Of a stretch of DNA of 64,000 nt, positions 44,032 through 54,420 are shown one piece after another. Source of the stretch: Macrothele yani. Its lineage: Eukaryota; Arthropoda; Arachnida; Araneae; Macrothelidae. The position numbers were made by a program, and so were the translations under genes. The stretch spans positions 74,644,607-74,708,606 of the forward strand of contig CM077005.1 in the NCBI GenBank assembly GCA_039090855.1, in the 5' to 3' direction. The stretch's first letter is position 1; each line of letters opens with the position of its first letter. Below the pieces are notes generated by a model that saw nothing but the letters and a program-made list of their open reading frames with translations, was not told the origin of the DNA and made no database searches.

Positions 44032-44724
44032 ATTACGTAAAAAATTTATGGCCAGTAATGTATTTGTACTTATCAGATTTGTAACGCGTGCATTCAATGC
44101 GAGATTATGCATTTCCCGATTAAAGTTGACGAAGTTTCCCCAAAGACCCCATCTGGAAGAATATTCACTCATATCTATCCATGCATGATATTAATAACTT
44201 TTAGTATAACTGGAGGATAACGAAAGATATATACATATTTTTTTAATTTTAGTGAAATTATTATATACTGCACGGAACGAGAAGCACGTATATCTATCTA
44301 TGAGCATAGTTCACAGCAATAGCATCGAAGCTGTCTTCAGCGCCCTCTGTGATTTCATGATTTAAAGAACGTGTCTGCAGAAGCGCACGTCGCACTATCT
44401 CTTCTAGCCACTGTAACAATAATAAACGGTTGTATTATTCATTAATGGGCAGCCTATAAAATGGGTCACCAACAACAAAATTTTCGTCATATTCCCATTA
44501 ATTTTTTCGACTACTGGTATACGAATTTAACAATGACGTTCCTCATTATTGTATTAACATGTGCTTAAAAGTCGTTGACAGGCTTGCATTGAAGTATTGA
44601 GGTATTCTTTCAGTGACCCGAAATGATATCGTGTCTAGATAACTACACAGTGGGGTTAAAAATGTGTTTTATTTTGCCAGTTTGGTTTTAACAATATTCT
44701 TTTGGTATCATTACATAATCTATA

Positions 44725-45365
44725 GTAATATATAAAGAGAGAAACTTTGTTTGTGTGTTTCAGTTCATCTCGAAAGCTGCTGACACGATTTGGATAATTC
44801 TTTCACCGTTGGGAGGCTTATTTCTTTTCGGTGGACATAGGCTATTTCGTTTGTTTGTTTCTTAATATTTTTTTTATAATTTTTTATTATTTTTGGCTGC
44901 ACTTCCGAATCAGATCGCTTTGAAGTAGTTACCGATTCCCGTGTATCGCTCTGCTTTGTTTACTTACAACCTGATCACACCCAACGTGAAAGAAAGTAGT
45001 TGAAGTACGGAATTTTTTTACCAATCTCGAAAACAACTGAACAGATTCGGCTAATTCTTTCACCGTTGGGAAGCTTACTTCTTTCCCGCGAATATAGGCT
45101 ATTTCGTTTATCTACACTAATGTTAATACTAATAACATATAAAGAGAGAAACATTTTTTGTGTGTTTTAGGTTATCTCGAAAACTACTTAACCGATTTGG
45201 ATAATTCTTCCACAGTTGGGAAGCTTATTTCTTTCCGGTGGGCATATGCTATTTCGATTTTTTTTAATTATTTTTCATTATTTTTGGCTGTACTACCAAA
45301 TCAGATCGCTTTCAAGTAATTCCCGGTTTTCCGTGTATCGTTTCGCTTTGTTCACATTAAAACTG
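44725..45365 (-). repeat. Tandem repeat, about 400-bp unit
   Basis: The block AAAGAGAGAAAC ... TCTCGAAAACTACT ... GATTTGGATAATTCTT ... CACCGTTGGGAAGCTTA ... GGCTATTTCG occurs near 44733 and 45140, with a partial copy near 45030. The block AATCAGATCGCTTTGAAGTA ... GTGTATCGCTCTGC occurs near 44920 and 45300. No coding frame. Strand is arbitrary. Confidence 0.7.
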
Positions 45366-45409
45366 TTTTAGGTTTTTCAAGTAATGCATAAATTTCCTTC
45401 TAGCGAGTT

Positions 45410-45993
45410 TAAATGTAAATCAGGTTTTCCCCTATATCTCTTCTTCTAAAAGTCCGATTTGAAGACTTCTACATCGGATACAGCACCTGAAGGCACTCTT
45501 TACCAAAATCAAAAATTATATTCAATGTTTTGAATATAATTTCTGATTTTGGTAAAAAATGGTTCGGCCATCAGGCGGTGTAAGTGTATATTTCTGCTTC
45601 TGATGTATTTGCATCAAAAGCTGAGCTTCTGAAAATTCGATTGAAAAAATTATTTCGTGTTCCGATATCGTTCACCTCGGAAAAGCCTTTGAAAATACCT
45701 CCTGCTTAAAATATTGCATAATTTTTCCGCCAGGGGTCGTAGATGTATATTTTTTTTTTGTCGATATACCTGCTTCTAAGTGTCCGACTTGAAAATTCTT
45801 TCTCTGTTGGAGAGCGTTTTCAGTGCGAAATGTTTATCATATAATGTCAATTTTTTCTTAAAACACAAGTGTGCCATAGGAGGCGTAAGTTCACGTTTCG
45901 GTTTGCACAATATCTACGGTTCTGAAAACTGTACTGAAATTACTCTGGTCACACGAAATAATTCTTTCAATATAGAATTTTTTCAAGTTAATG
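45410..45993 (-). repeat. 150-bp monomer repeat, inverted relative to 15160-16610
   Basis: On the minus strand the boxes CAAATCGGACTTTTAGAAG then AGAGATATAGGGGAAAA, and a CGCC(C/T)-(A/T)GGCGG-type box, recur at about 150-base spacing in the same monomer order as in the 15-kb array. A hairpin (45500-45555, arms of 26 bases with one mismatch) replaces part of one monomer. Confidence 0.75.
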
Positions 45994-46014
45994 TCAGGCC
46001 GTTCGGAAAATAAA

Positions 46015-47726
46015 CCAGCAAAAACACAAGTGTTGGGAAACTGCAGGCCACCAGCTGGCAGTGATGGGTCACTGCTGGCTGAAATCTGCCAATCACGGTA
46101 CGGTAGTGATCCGTTGGTGGCAGCATTGATGGCTCTGCAGCATCGCCGTGAACTACGTGCCTCTACGAAAGTGCCACTAGTGGCCAGTAGTTGGCAACCG
46201 AAGCAACCTCGACAGGAGGTGGAAGCATCGGGACTGCGCATTCGCTTAAGCAACACGTGCACAATATTTTGTGGTACCAGTTAGTTGGAGACGACCTCGC
46301 CATCGTGCTGCTTTAGTGGATGTTAAAAAAAAAAGAAACCATATGCAGAGAGACGGATTAATTTCCTAATGAACTGCCGCGTTGACGAAGATTACCGTTG
46401 GACGAAAATTATAAAAATATAATTAATGAGCTGTAAGAAATAGCCAATTAATCTCGTGTGTTTATAGAAACTCATTTCGTAGCAAAATCTCTGCACTAAC
46501 ACATGAAGAATCGAGAATACAAACATCCTTGAAACGCACTCACTCTATTCCCATGAATAACAAGAAATAATTTCTGTATAATCATCATACACTAAACCGC
46601 GTCAAACAGAAGTCCCGAAAAGATATTAAAAAATCATTGTGTTGGAAAAAATTAAGAATTATGCGAGTACAAAATGGATATTTCCGTTACAAAATTACCT
46701 AGTATTTGAAAAAAAAAAGGAACGCTATGAGAATATAATTTACCCATCCATGCGTTAAATACACAAGATTGGAGGAATTAGCTGCTAACAATAACCGGAA
46801 GTAAAATAAAGTATCATTCCTATTTAGAACAAATGTAGCTTCGGACCGTGGAAAAAAGATACAACGTTAAAAATGTAACGGAATGTGACATGAAGGTGTT
46901 AATATGTTAATTAAACAATCGCCTTTCATGACCACAAGTACAGCACAAAACTTTGGAACACGTCTTTAAGTTGCTACACTCGTTGAAAGTAAGTGAAGTT
47001 CCCTTAAAGTAAATAAAGAAAATCGTTACGTTGAAAAAATAAATTTATGAATTATATGAAACGTACATTTACGAAAAGGAACTCGCAACATTGCGAAATT
47101 AAAAGAGAACCCTTAGTTTCACATCGCGCAGGACAGAGGCTCACTTTCAAGCGGAGGGTCACGCGTGGAAAACTAGTGTAGTGCTTAGAGCAACCATTTC
47201 GCAAACGAGCTGTCCTTTGTTCAATGCCTGTCAGATCCATCAGGTGATTTGCCGACATGTTGAAGACATGTTTTTAAGCGCTGTGACATCATGTAGGCGT
47301 TTCGTTGGGGAAAACAAGCAGTTGTGTGTGTGCCTTTGGTGAACTATGATTATGTTTTTTTCTTTTTCTTTACTACTACTGGGAAATTGACGGACAAGAT
47401 TCGGCAAGCCATCTGTTACGTAACGTGCTTGCCGGCTGCCACTGCCGTGACACCATCATTTACGGTACGTATCTGCAGGGTCTCTTAAGGGATGCTTGTG
47501 GCAGCCACAGCCTGTGATGGAAAACAGATGGCCCTCTTCTAGCATATTACAACTGATGGATGCCAACTGTTGGCCAACTGCTGGCCTGAACAGCTGGCCC
47601 ATCTGGTGGCCGCCGGGACATTTTATTTACGGTTCATGCAACGGTAACGTAGTGCTGGGTAGGTGGAACCACTGTTGGCAGCCAGCTTTGGCAAAGTGCT
47701 GGCACAGCAAGACTGCTTTTGCTGCG
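46015..47726 (+). mobile_element. Non-autonomous CCCAGC-ended transposon, copy I
   Basis: Starts CCAGCAAAAACACAAGTGTT and ends CAAGACTGCTTTTGCTGCG (worn ends), flanked by AA. Subterminal GC-rich motifs such as TGGCC-CAGTGGCCC-type words contrast with an AT-rich centre. No long coding frame. About 1.7 kb, homologous end to end with copies II and III. Confidence 0.8.
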
Positions 47727-47896
47727 AATGGTCGAATTTTCTGAGGTGCCACATTCAATTCGCTCACAATGCTTGCAGACGAGCCCGCTCGCACCGCCAT
47801 TCGTTGGGGTTGAAGGGCGACTCAGACGTCACACATATACGCCATAATCGGTTGAGATGTAGTCGTTGCTACTCGTGTGTGAGTGGTGTAACGAGC

Positions 47897-50516
47897 ATGT
47901 TAGCAACGAGTGAGCTGCTAGCGAATCTGCTTCATGAGTTCAAATTGAGACGTAATGTGGTACCAACCTACCGTAATGTTGTCGAGGCATGGGACGAGGG
48001 GGCAACATCTGGATGTACTGTTCGTCAGTGTTTTGAAAAGTTTCGTTCCTGTGACACGTGCCTACAAGATGAGGAAGGCCGAGGACGGCATTCGGTTATT
48101 GATAACGACACGCTGAAGGCAAATCCTCGCGTCACAGCCAGAGAACTCGCCAAACAGTACAATGCGTCGGTGCCAACCATTTCCGAGCACTTCCATTAAA
48201 TTGGGTGAGGTGAATAAGCTTTATACCTTGGTCGCACACGAACTGACGGAAGATCAGAAACAACAACGGTTTGAGATGTGCAGTAACCTTCTGTTTCGCA
48301 ACCCAAAGGAGTTCTAACTTGATCGCATTGTAACCTGTGATGAAACGTGGGTGCTATACAACAACTGTTCTGGCCACCGAAACAACATCCTGAACCAAGA
48401 TTGGCGCCAAAGAAGATTTTGTTGACAGTGTTGTGGACTGTGTCACGGTGTCATATACTACAAGTTCTTGAATACTGGTGAAAGCATCACCTCACTCACA
48501 TAATGTGAAGAAATTGACCGAATGCATCCCAAGATATGTTCGAACTAGCCATTTTTGGGGAACAGGAAGGGTCCTATTATTCTTCATGTTAACGCGAGAC
48601 GACACGTGTCACAAATGAAGAAACATAAATTTCAGGAACTGAGGTTTGAAACCTTCCAACATCCTGCCTACTCGCCTGACTTGGCACCTACCAATTTCCA
48701 CTTGTTCATGCATTTTAGCAATTACCTCAAGGACAGGACCTTCAGAAACCGAGAGGCAGAAATTGTATTACGAGACTATCTTGCATCCAGGGAGATAGAT
48801 TTCTTCCGGACTGGCGCTGAAGCACTTCCCAGCAAAAACAGTCTTGTTGGGAAAGCCCTAGGCCCCTGCTGGCTGCCAGCAGTGGCCCAGCATTATGTTG
48901 CCGCCTCTCAACCGTCAATAAAATACCCGGGTGGCCACAACATGGGCCAGCAGTTTCGGCCAGCAGCGGGGCAACAGTGGCACCCTCATTAGTTGTCATA
49001 TGCCAGAAGAGGGCCATTAGGTATCTATCGCAGGCAGTAGCTGCGACAAGTGGCACTTCAGCGGCCCTGCAAGCACGTGCCATAAATGATGGCTAGCCTA
49101 ATGTGGTCCGTTAGTTTTCCGGCAGTGGCAGCCGGCAATCATGTGACGTAACTGATGGCTTGCCGAACCCTTTCCGCAAATTTCCCAGTAGTAGACATAA
49201 GAAAAACTAAAATAAAGGGTAACCGCAGTTTCCCAAAGCTACAACTACTTTTTTCGCCTTACGAAATTTTTGCATTACAGCACGACGCTGGGGAAATTTT
49301 CTCAACAAAATCCTGAAAAACGCCCGTCTGGATCTGGGTGGAAACGAACCAGAACGGTCTGTGTAGTAAGCGGGTGTTCTTCCAACGAGACTGATTTGCC
49401 ACACAAGAGCAAATGCTCTGATTTGCCACCAAGAGCATTTGCCTATTACCTGCGGAATGTGTAAGGATGATTCCCTTTTTAATTTTACAATCTCTATATA
49501 TTGCGAAGTATTTTTCATAAATGTCAGTTTCAAATAAATCATAAATTTATTTTTTCGGCGTAACGACTGTTTTATTTGTTTTATTTTCCCTTAAGAGAAC
49601 TTCACTCATTTTCCACTAGTGTACCAATTTAAAAGCGCTTTCCAAAGTTTTGTGCTGTCCTTGCCGTCTTGAAAGGCGATTGTTGAATTAATATATTTAC
49701 CCGTTCATGTCACATTCTGTTACACTTTTAATTTTGTATCTTTTCTTTCGCCTGTCCGGAGCTACATTTGTTTTAAAGAGGAAAGATATTTTATTTTACT
49801 TCTCGTTATTTTTAGAAGTGAATTCCTCCAGTCTTGTGTATTCAACCCATAGATGAATACATTATATCCACATAGCGTTGCTCCCCCCTCCCCCACACAC
49901 ACCAAATAATTGATGAATTGTCAACGCGTATAATTCTATTTTTTTTTCCAACATAACATTTTTTTTAATGTTTTTCCAGGACTTTTGTTTCAAGCGGTTT
50001 ATTGTATGCTAAAACGAAAGATTACACAACAATTATTTCTTGTTGTTCATGGGAATAGAGTAGGTGTATTTCATGGCTTAATCTGATATCTTCGTCGACG
50101 TGGCATTTCGTTATAGGAAATTAATTCGCCTCTCTACATATGTTTTTTTTTTTTTGTAACATCCACTAAAATAACACAATAGCGATAGCATCGTCTTCAA
50201 CTAACTGGTACCACGAGAGAGACAGCAAATGTTGCTTCCACATGGTGTCGGGGTTGCATCGGTTGCCAGCTATGGGCCATCAGGGGCACTTGCTTGGAGG
50301 CCCGCAATTCACGGCGATGCTACAGAGCCATCAATGGATACCAACTCATGGCGCTGCCACCAACGGACCACTACCAGGCCTTGAGCGGCAGATTTCAGCC
50401 AGCAGTGGCCCATCACTGCCAGCTGGTGGCCACCAGTTTCCCAACACTTGTGTTTTTGCTGGGTTGTTGCTCGCTGGCTGAGGGTGTGTACTGCTGAAGG
50501 CGCCTATTTTGTATAA
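47897..50516 (+). pseudogene. mariner transposase with Asp-Val-Asn at the catalytic positions
   Basis: Starts at ATG 47897 (MLATSELLANLLHEFKLRRN). N-terminal domain: CFEKFRSCDTCLQDEEGRGR, HSVIDNDTLKAN, ARELAKQYNASVPTISEHFH. Stops and a frameshift follow near 48197-48215. The catalytic sites read TCDETWVLY (first Asp), ILHVNARRHVSQ (Asp to Val) and SPDLAPTNFHLF (Asp to Asn). The tail FFRTGAEAL is interrupted at 48828 by copy II of the CCCAGC-ended element and resumes at 50464 with VARWLRVCTAEGAYFV and a stop, which matches the family's usual C-terminus. Reading 47897-48827 joined to 50464-50516 gives about 330 codons, near normal length. Confidence 0.85.
48828..50463 (-). mobile_element. Non-autonomous CCCAGC-ended transposon, copy II (inverted)
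   Basis: Plus-strand ends CCCAGCAAAAACAGTCTTGT (48828) and ACACTTGTGTTTTTGCTGGG (50463), flanked by TT on each side (2-bp target duplication within the mariner codon CTT). It is an inverted homologue of copy I. The terminal inverted repeat is CCCAGCAAAAACA at both ends. No coding frame of note. Confidence 0.88.
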
Positions 50517-50534
50517 AACAAGGTGGTGTGCTAT

Positions 50535-50875
50535 GTATGTCTCTTTCAATTTTACCCTCCAAATCGGCCATTATATTCTAAACGATCTTGTACTAGCTAT
50601 GGAATCTCTTTGTGTACATTTTTTCCCAAAATAATGCTCAATTCTGCCGCTAGGGGTGCAAATTTTCAATCTGGTTTTCTCAATATATCTGCTTCTAAAT
50701 GTGGATTATACAGTACTTACTTGGTGTAACACTTTAAGTTTGTATTTGGGGAGTTTTGTACTTCACAGTTCTGTTGCTAGGTTGTGCTTTTGCACTTCGG
50801 CTTGCAGTTGTATCTCCGCTTTTACAAACTTGTTGAGAAATTCCTGTTTTACTGTGAAGATGGAGAGCATTATCA
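50535..50875 (-). repeat. 150-bp monomer repeat segment
   Basis: Minus strand shows CACATTTAGAAGCAGATATA then GCACCCCTAGCGGCAGAATT, the core and CGCC-type boxes of the family at 15160-16610. It separates the mariner from copy III. Confidence 0.65.
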
Positions 50876-52479
50876 CCCAGCAAAAACACAAGTACTGCGA
50901 AACTGCTGGCCGCCAGCTGGCAGTGATGGGTCACTGCTAGCTGAAATCTGCCGCTCACGGCCCGGTAGCGGTCCGTTAGGGGCAGCGTTATCAGTTGGTA
51001 AGCCATTGATGGCCCTGCAGCATCGCCGTGATTTGTGGGACTCCAAGCAAGTGCCACTAGTGGCCCGTTGCTGGCAACCAATGCAACCACAACAGCAGGT
51101 GGAAGCAACGGGACTGCGCATCCGCAGAAGCAACACTTGCTGTGTCTCTCATGGTACCAGTTAGTTGAAGACCACGCTATCGCCATCGTGTTATTTTAGT
51201 GGATGTTAATAAAAAAAATGCATATGTAGAGAGGCAAATTAATTTCCTAATGAAATTCCACGTCGACGAAGATATCAGATTAAGCCATGAAATACTAGAT
51301 TACAGCCATGAAATACACTCACTCCATTCCCATGAATAGCAATTCATGGAATGGAGTGGGTGAATAACAAGAAAAAATTTGAAACCGCTTGAAACAAATG
51401 TCCTGGAAAACCATTAAAAAAACGTTTGTTGGAAAATAAAAAAAGAATTATACGCGTACAAAATTTATTAATTATTTGAAAAAAAAAACCAAAAAAACAA
51501 AGCTATGTGGATATAATGTACTCATCCATGGGTTAAATACACAAGACTGGGAGGAATTTGCTTCTAAAAATAACGAGAAGTAAAATAATATATCTTTCTT
51601 CTTTAAAACAAATGTAGCTTCGGACAACAGAAAGAAAAGATACAACGTTAAAAATGCAACAGAATGTGACATGAACCCGGGTAAATATATATTAATTCAA
51701 CAATCACCTTTCAAGGCGACAAGGACAGTACACAATTTTGGAAAGCGACTCTAAGTATGTACAGTCCTTGAAAATGAGTAAAGTTCCATTAAGGTAAAAA
51801 AAAACTATCGTTACGTTGAAAAAATAAATTTATGAATTATATGAAACTGACTTTTGTGAAAAATATCTCGCAATATTGTAAAATGAAAGAGGGAACCATT
51901 CGATTACATATTCTGCACGAAACAGACAGCTTCAAGCACACGCTTGTGCGTGGCAAATTAGACAGGTCGGTAGAGAGCTGAACTTCCACGCCGACGGCTC
52001 TGGTTCGTATCCACCCAGATCCAAACTAGCGTTTCTCCGGTCTGTTGAGAAAATTTCCCCAGCGCAGTACTATAATTTACAAGTTTAGTAAGGGTATAAA
52101 AAAGTTGTGGCTTTGGGAACTGCGGCTATCCCTAATTTTTTTTTATGGCTACTACTGGGAATTGGCGGACAAGATTCTGCAAGCCACCAGTTACCTTACG
52201 TGGTTGCCGGCTGCCACTACTGGCAAACTAGCGGGCCACATTATACTAGCCATCATTTCTGGTACGTGCTTGCTGTGCCGCGGTAGGGCCACTTGTGGCA
52301 GCTACTGCCTGTGATGGACAACTGATGGCCCTGTTGTGGCATATGACAACCGATAGGGTGCCAACTGTTCGCCAGCTGTTGGCCTGAACTGCTGGCCCTT
52401 CTGTTGGCCTCCAGGACATTTTATTGACGGTTCGGCAGCGGCAACATAGTGCTGGGCCAGCAAGACTGTTTTTTCTGGG
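50876..52479 (+). mobile_element. Non-autonomous CCCAGC-ended transposon, copy III
   Basis: Starts CCCAGCAAAAACACAAGTAC and ends CAAGACTGTTTTTTCTGGG, flanked by CA on both sides. Collinear with copy I and inverse to copy II over 1.6 kb. The terminal CCC...GGG, a 2-bp duplication and GC-rich subterminal repeats are reminiscent of the CACTA/CMC group, but no transposase is present to confirm it. Confidence 0.85.
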
Positions 52480-52720
52480 CATCTTTAAGTAATGCACAGC
52501 TTTTCCGCTGAGGCATGTAAAAGTCAAAACCTTTTCCTCGCTACCTTTGCTCCCGGGAGACGCATTTGGAAAGTTCTTTTTCCTTAGCATAGCTTTTTCA
52601 ATTAAGGATACCTTTCGTCTATTTTAAATTTTCCATTATGCAAAATTCTTCCGCTAGGAGGCGTAGAGTTATATCATGATTCCTTCTATATTTCTTCCTT
52701 CACGTGTTCGATTTGAAAAT
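52480..52720 (-). repeat. 150-bp monomer repeat segment
   Basis: Contains TTCCGCTAGGAGGCGTAGAG and GTTCGATTTGAAAATCTTTT, boxes of the family at 15160-16610 read in inverse orientation. Confidence 0.65.
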
Positions 52721-53438
52721 CTTTTCGTCTCTTGATACTTTCCTCCTGCTATGAGAAACTTTTGTGCGCCGTTTGTTAATTTTCGTAACATAATTTTTAG
52801 CCGCTTATGGAAGTAAGTAGCTGTGCCTATTACTGAATGTTTTATCAATTGTAGAAATCCGGTTGATTTCTTTCCTTAACCGGTTCAGTTTACATGGAAT
52901 GACTTTGATAAATTGTATTCCCGTCAGATCGAATTCAAAAGACGTGCTCAGTACAACCAAAAATTGGGTGTCAGCTTCCTGTCCTTTTTTAATGGGGGTT
53001 TAACGACGACCATGAGTAAAATTCAACAATTACAAGTAGATGTTAATAGAACCATAATTTAATATTATCCCTCTAGCATGATACGTTATCTCGTTAGGCA
53101 CATAATGTAGAAGAAGGACTTGAAGGTCATTTTGTTTTCATAACCAAGGGTATCCCACCAAGAAAAGGGGTTTGCAATCCAAGATACTCTTGCAAATATA
53201 AGCATACTCTCACGGTCTCTTGTGGCATAACTGTACATTATGAAAAAGTAAAAAATATATATGAAATATTCTGCAGGCCGGAACCTGTGCGATGGGAAAA
53301 GAACTCCAACGAGCTTTAAAAAGCAGATATAGCAAGAAAATCGTTTGTACAGATACACCCCCTTACAGAAAAAATGCGCATTACAAAGTGGCTTGAAGCA
53401 CAAAATGAACTAATTCAACCCAATTTTTAAGAGCGCAC
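52721..53438. other. No gene; short SINE tail fragment inside
   Basis: AT-rich. The segment TTTTTTAATGGGGGTTTAAC then GACGACCATGAGTAAAA (52985-53022) is a 3'-end fragment of SINE family 1 on the minus strand. Nothing else was recognised. Confidence 0.5.
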
Positions 53439-53453
53439 ATACAGTTGTAAACA

Positions 53454-53771
53454 GGCGTTGCGCAGTTGGCTAATCGCTATGCAGGGTGGTGCAGGAGGAC
53501 GTTTCTGACGGGTGCTCGAATCCCCGTCCAGCCGGCCATATAGTTTGCAGTTTTTCCCGGGTTTTACGCAGACTCCCCGTGTTTGGGAACTAGAATGTGT
53601 GGACGGTTCCCTGTGAAATCAGTCCCGGACGCACTTTGTCCCTTGGTCCTCCAGGTTGGGGGTGAGACTAACGACCTCACCTCGTCAAAAATCTCTCGTC
53701 ACGAAATCTTACGAAAAACTCTTTGAGAAGGGCAGGTCCCACACAGGGCTGCTGCGTCATTGAAGAAGAAG
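53454..53771 (+). mobile_element. SINE family 2, complete copy with 15-bp target duplication
   Basis: Perfect 15-bp direct repeats ATACAGTTGTAAACA flank it (53439-53453, 53772-53786). The head GGCGTTGCGCAGTTGGCTAA (A box) and GGTGCTCGAATCCCCG (B box) are tRNA-like. The body (GAACTAGAATGTGTGGACGG, GGTCCTCCAGGTTGGGGGTG, CTAACGACCTCACCTCGTCA) differs from family 1, and the 3' end is GAAGAAGAAG rather than poly-A. Confidence 0.92.
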
Positions 53772-53839
53772 ATACAGTTGTAAACAAAAATGCAGAAATG
53801 ATCTCTTACTCAAACTTGCAGCAGAACTGTACGTTATGT

Positions 53840-54420
53840 AAAAGAATGAGAACGCCAAATTGTTGGGTGTAAGGAGCACGCCCTCTGAGTCATTTTCGAG
53901 ACGAAAATAATTTCTCAAAAAATATTTTTACCAAAAGGCGAAAAGCAGAACGTATTTACGCCATCTTGTAGAAAACTCGAGCGCTATTTAAAATACTCGC
54001 CCTGTGCCGGCAGAACTCTTTATTGTGGGAGAGTAAAAATTGAACATCAAACGTTTCTCATAGTAAACAACGGTTGGTACTAAAAAAAAATTATAAGAAT
54101 ATAACAAAATATAAAATTATGCTGCCTGGAAGAAAACTGCGTGCATTTTTAAAGTATCCGTTGCGCACATTATCTTTTGTATACCACATAGTATTCTGTG
54201 CAAAACGTTTTTTCAATTGAATTTTTAATAATAGAGATGTAGCTGCAATTAGAAATATGCACTGAATCCTCTTAGCGCCGGAGCTGTACGTAATGGAGTA
54301 TAAGAAAATGTATAAAACATTTATATTCTTCTTTCCTGCTTCAGATCCCTTTTCGTCGCAAAGATATTTAGGAATTTTTCTTTCGGACTAATAGGCAAAC
54401 AGATGTGCTTCCTGCAGACG
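53840..54420 (+). repeat. 150-bp monomer repeat segment
   Basis: Begins TTGTTGGGTGTAAGGAGCAC then GCCCTCTGAGTC, which matches the start of the 15-kb array (CGGCTGTAATGAGCACGCCC at about 15184). Degenerate core boxes (TTCAATTGAATTTTTAATAA, TAGAGATG) recur. Orientation is plus, opposite to the segments at 45-53 kb. Confidence 0.6.

Larger units (their letters stand above)
41507..44413 (+). mobile_element. TIR element with THAP domain and 11-bp target duplications
   Basis: Ends read TAGTGACTAAGAAGAGATAG (41507) and, on the other strand from 44413, CAGTGGCTAGAAGAGATAGT, continuing into a weaker inverted repeat that spans about 110 bases (both sides have GGGCGCT/TGGCGCT then CTTTGATGCTAT-like words). 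Perfect 11-bp direct repeats TAACAATAATA flank it (41496-41506, 44414-44424). A THAP zinc finger is encoded at 41720-42037. A complete Tc1-like element (42602-44031) is inserted; without it the element is about 1.5 kb, too short for a full transposase. Confidence 0.72.
45994..50516 (+). mobile_element. mariner element split by two CCCAGC-ended insertions
   Basis: The 5' end (TCAGGCCGTTCGGAAAATAA, 45994) matches the start of the mariner at 37402. After the insertion at 46015-47726 the mariner continues (AATGGTCGAATTTTCTGAGG). After the second insertion (48828-50463) it completes its transposase C-terminus to a stop at 50514-50516. Removing both insertions and one copy of each 2-bp duplication gives an element of about 1.2 kb. 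The right terminal repeat was not identified. Confidence 0.82.

Noticed and set aside
45991..46284. Open frames of 97-126 residues in the CCCAGC-ended elements (also at 50784-51164)
   Set aside because: They follow GC-rich subterminal repeats and their sequences differ by frame among the three copies, so they are not conserved as protein.
46015..52479. CRISPR-like or segmental tandem duplication explanation for the repeated 1.6-kb blocks
   Set aside because: Each block has the same inverted ends and its own 2-bp flanking repeat, which fits independent transposon insertions.
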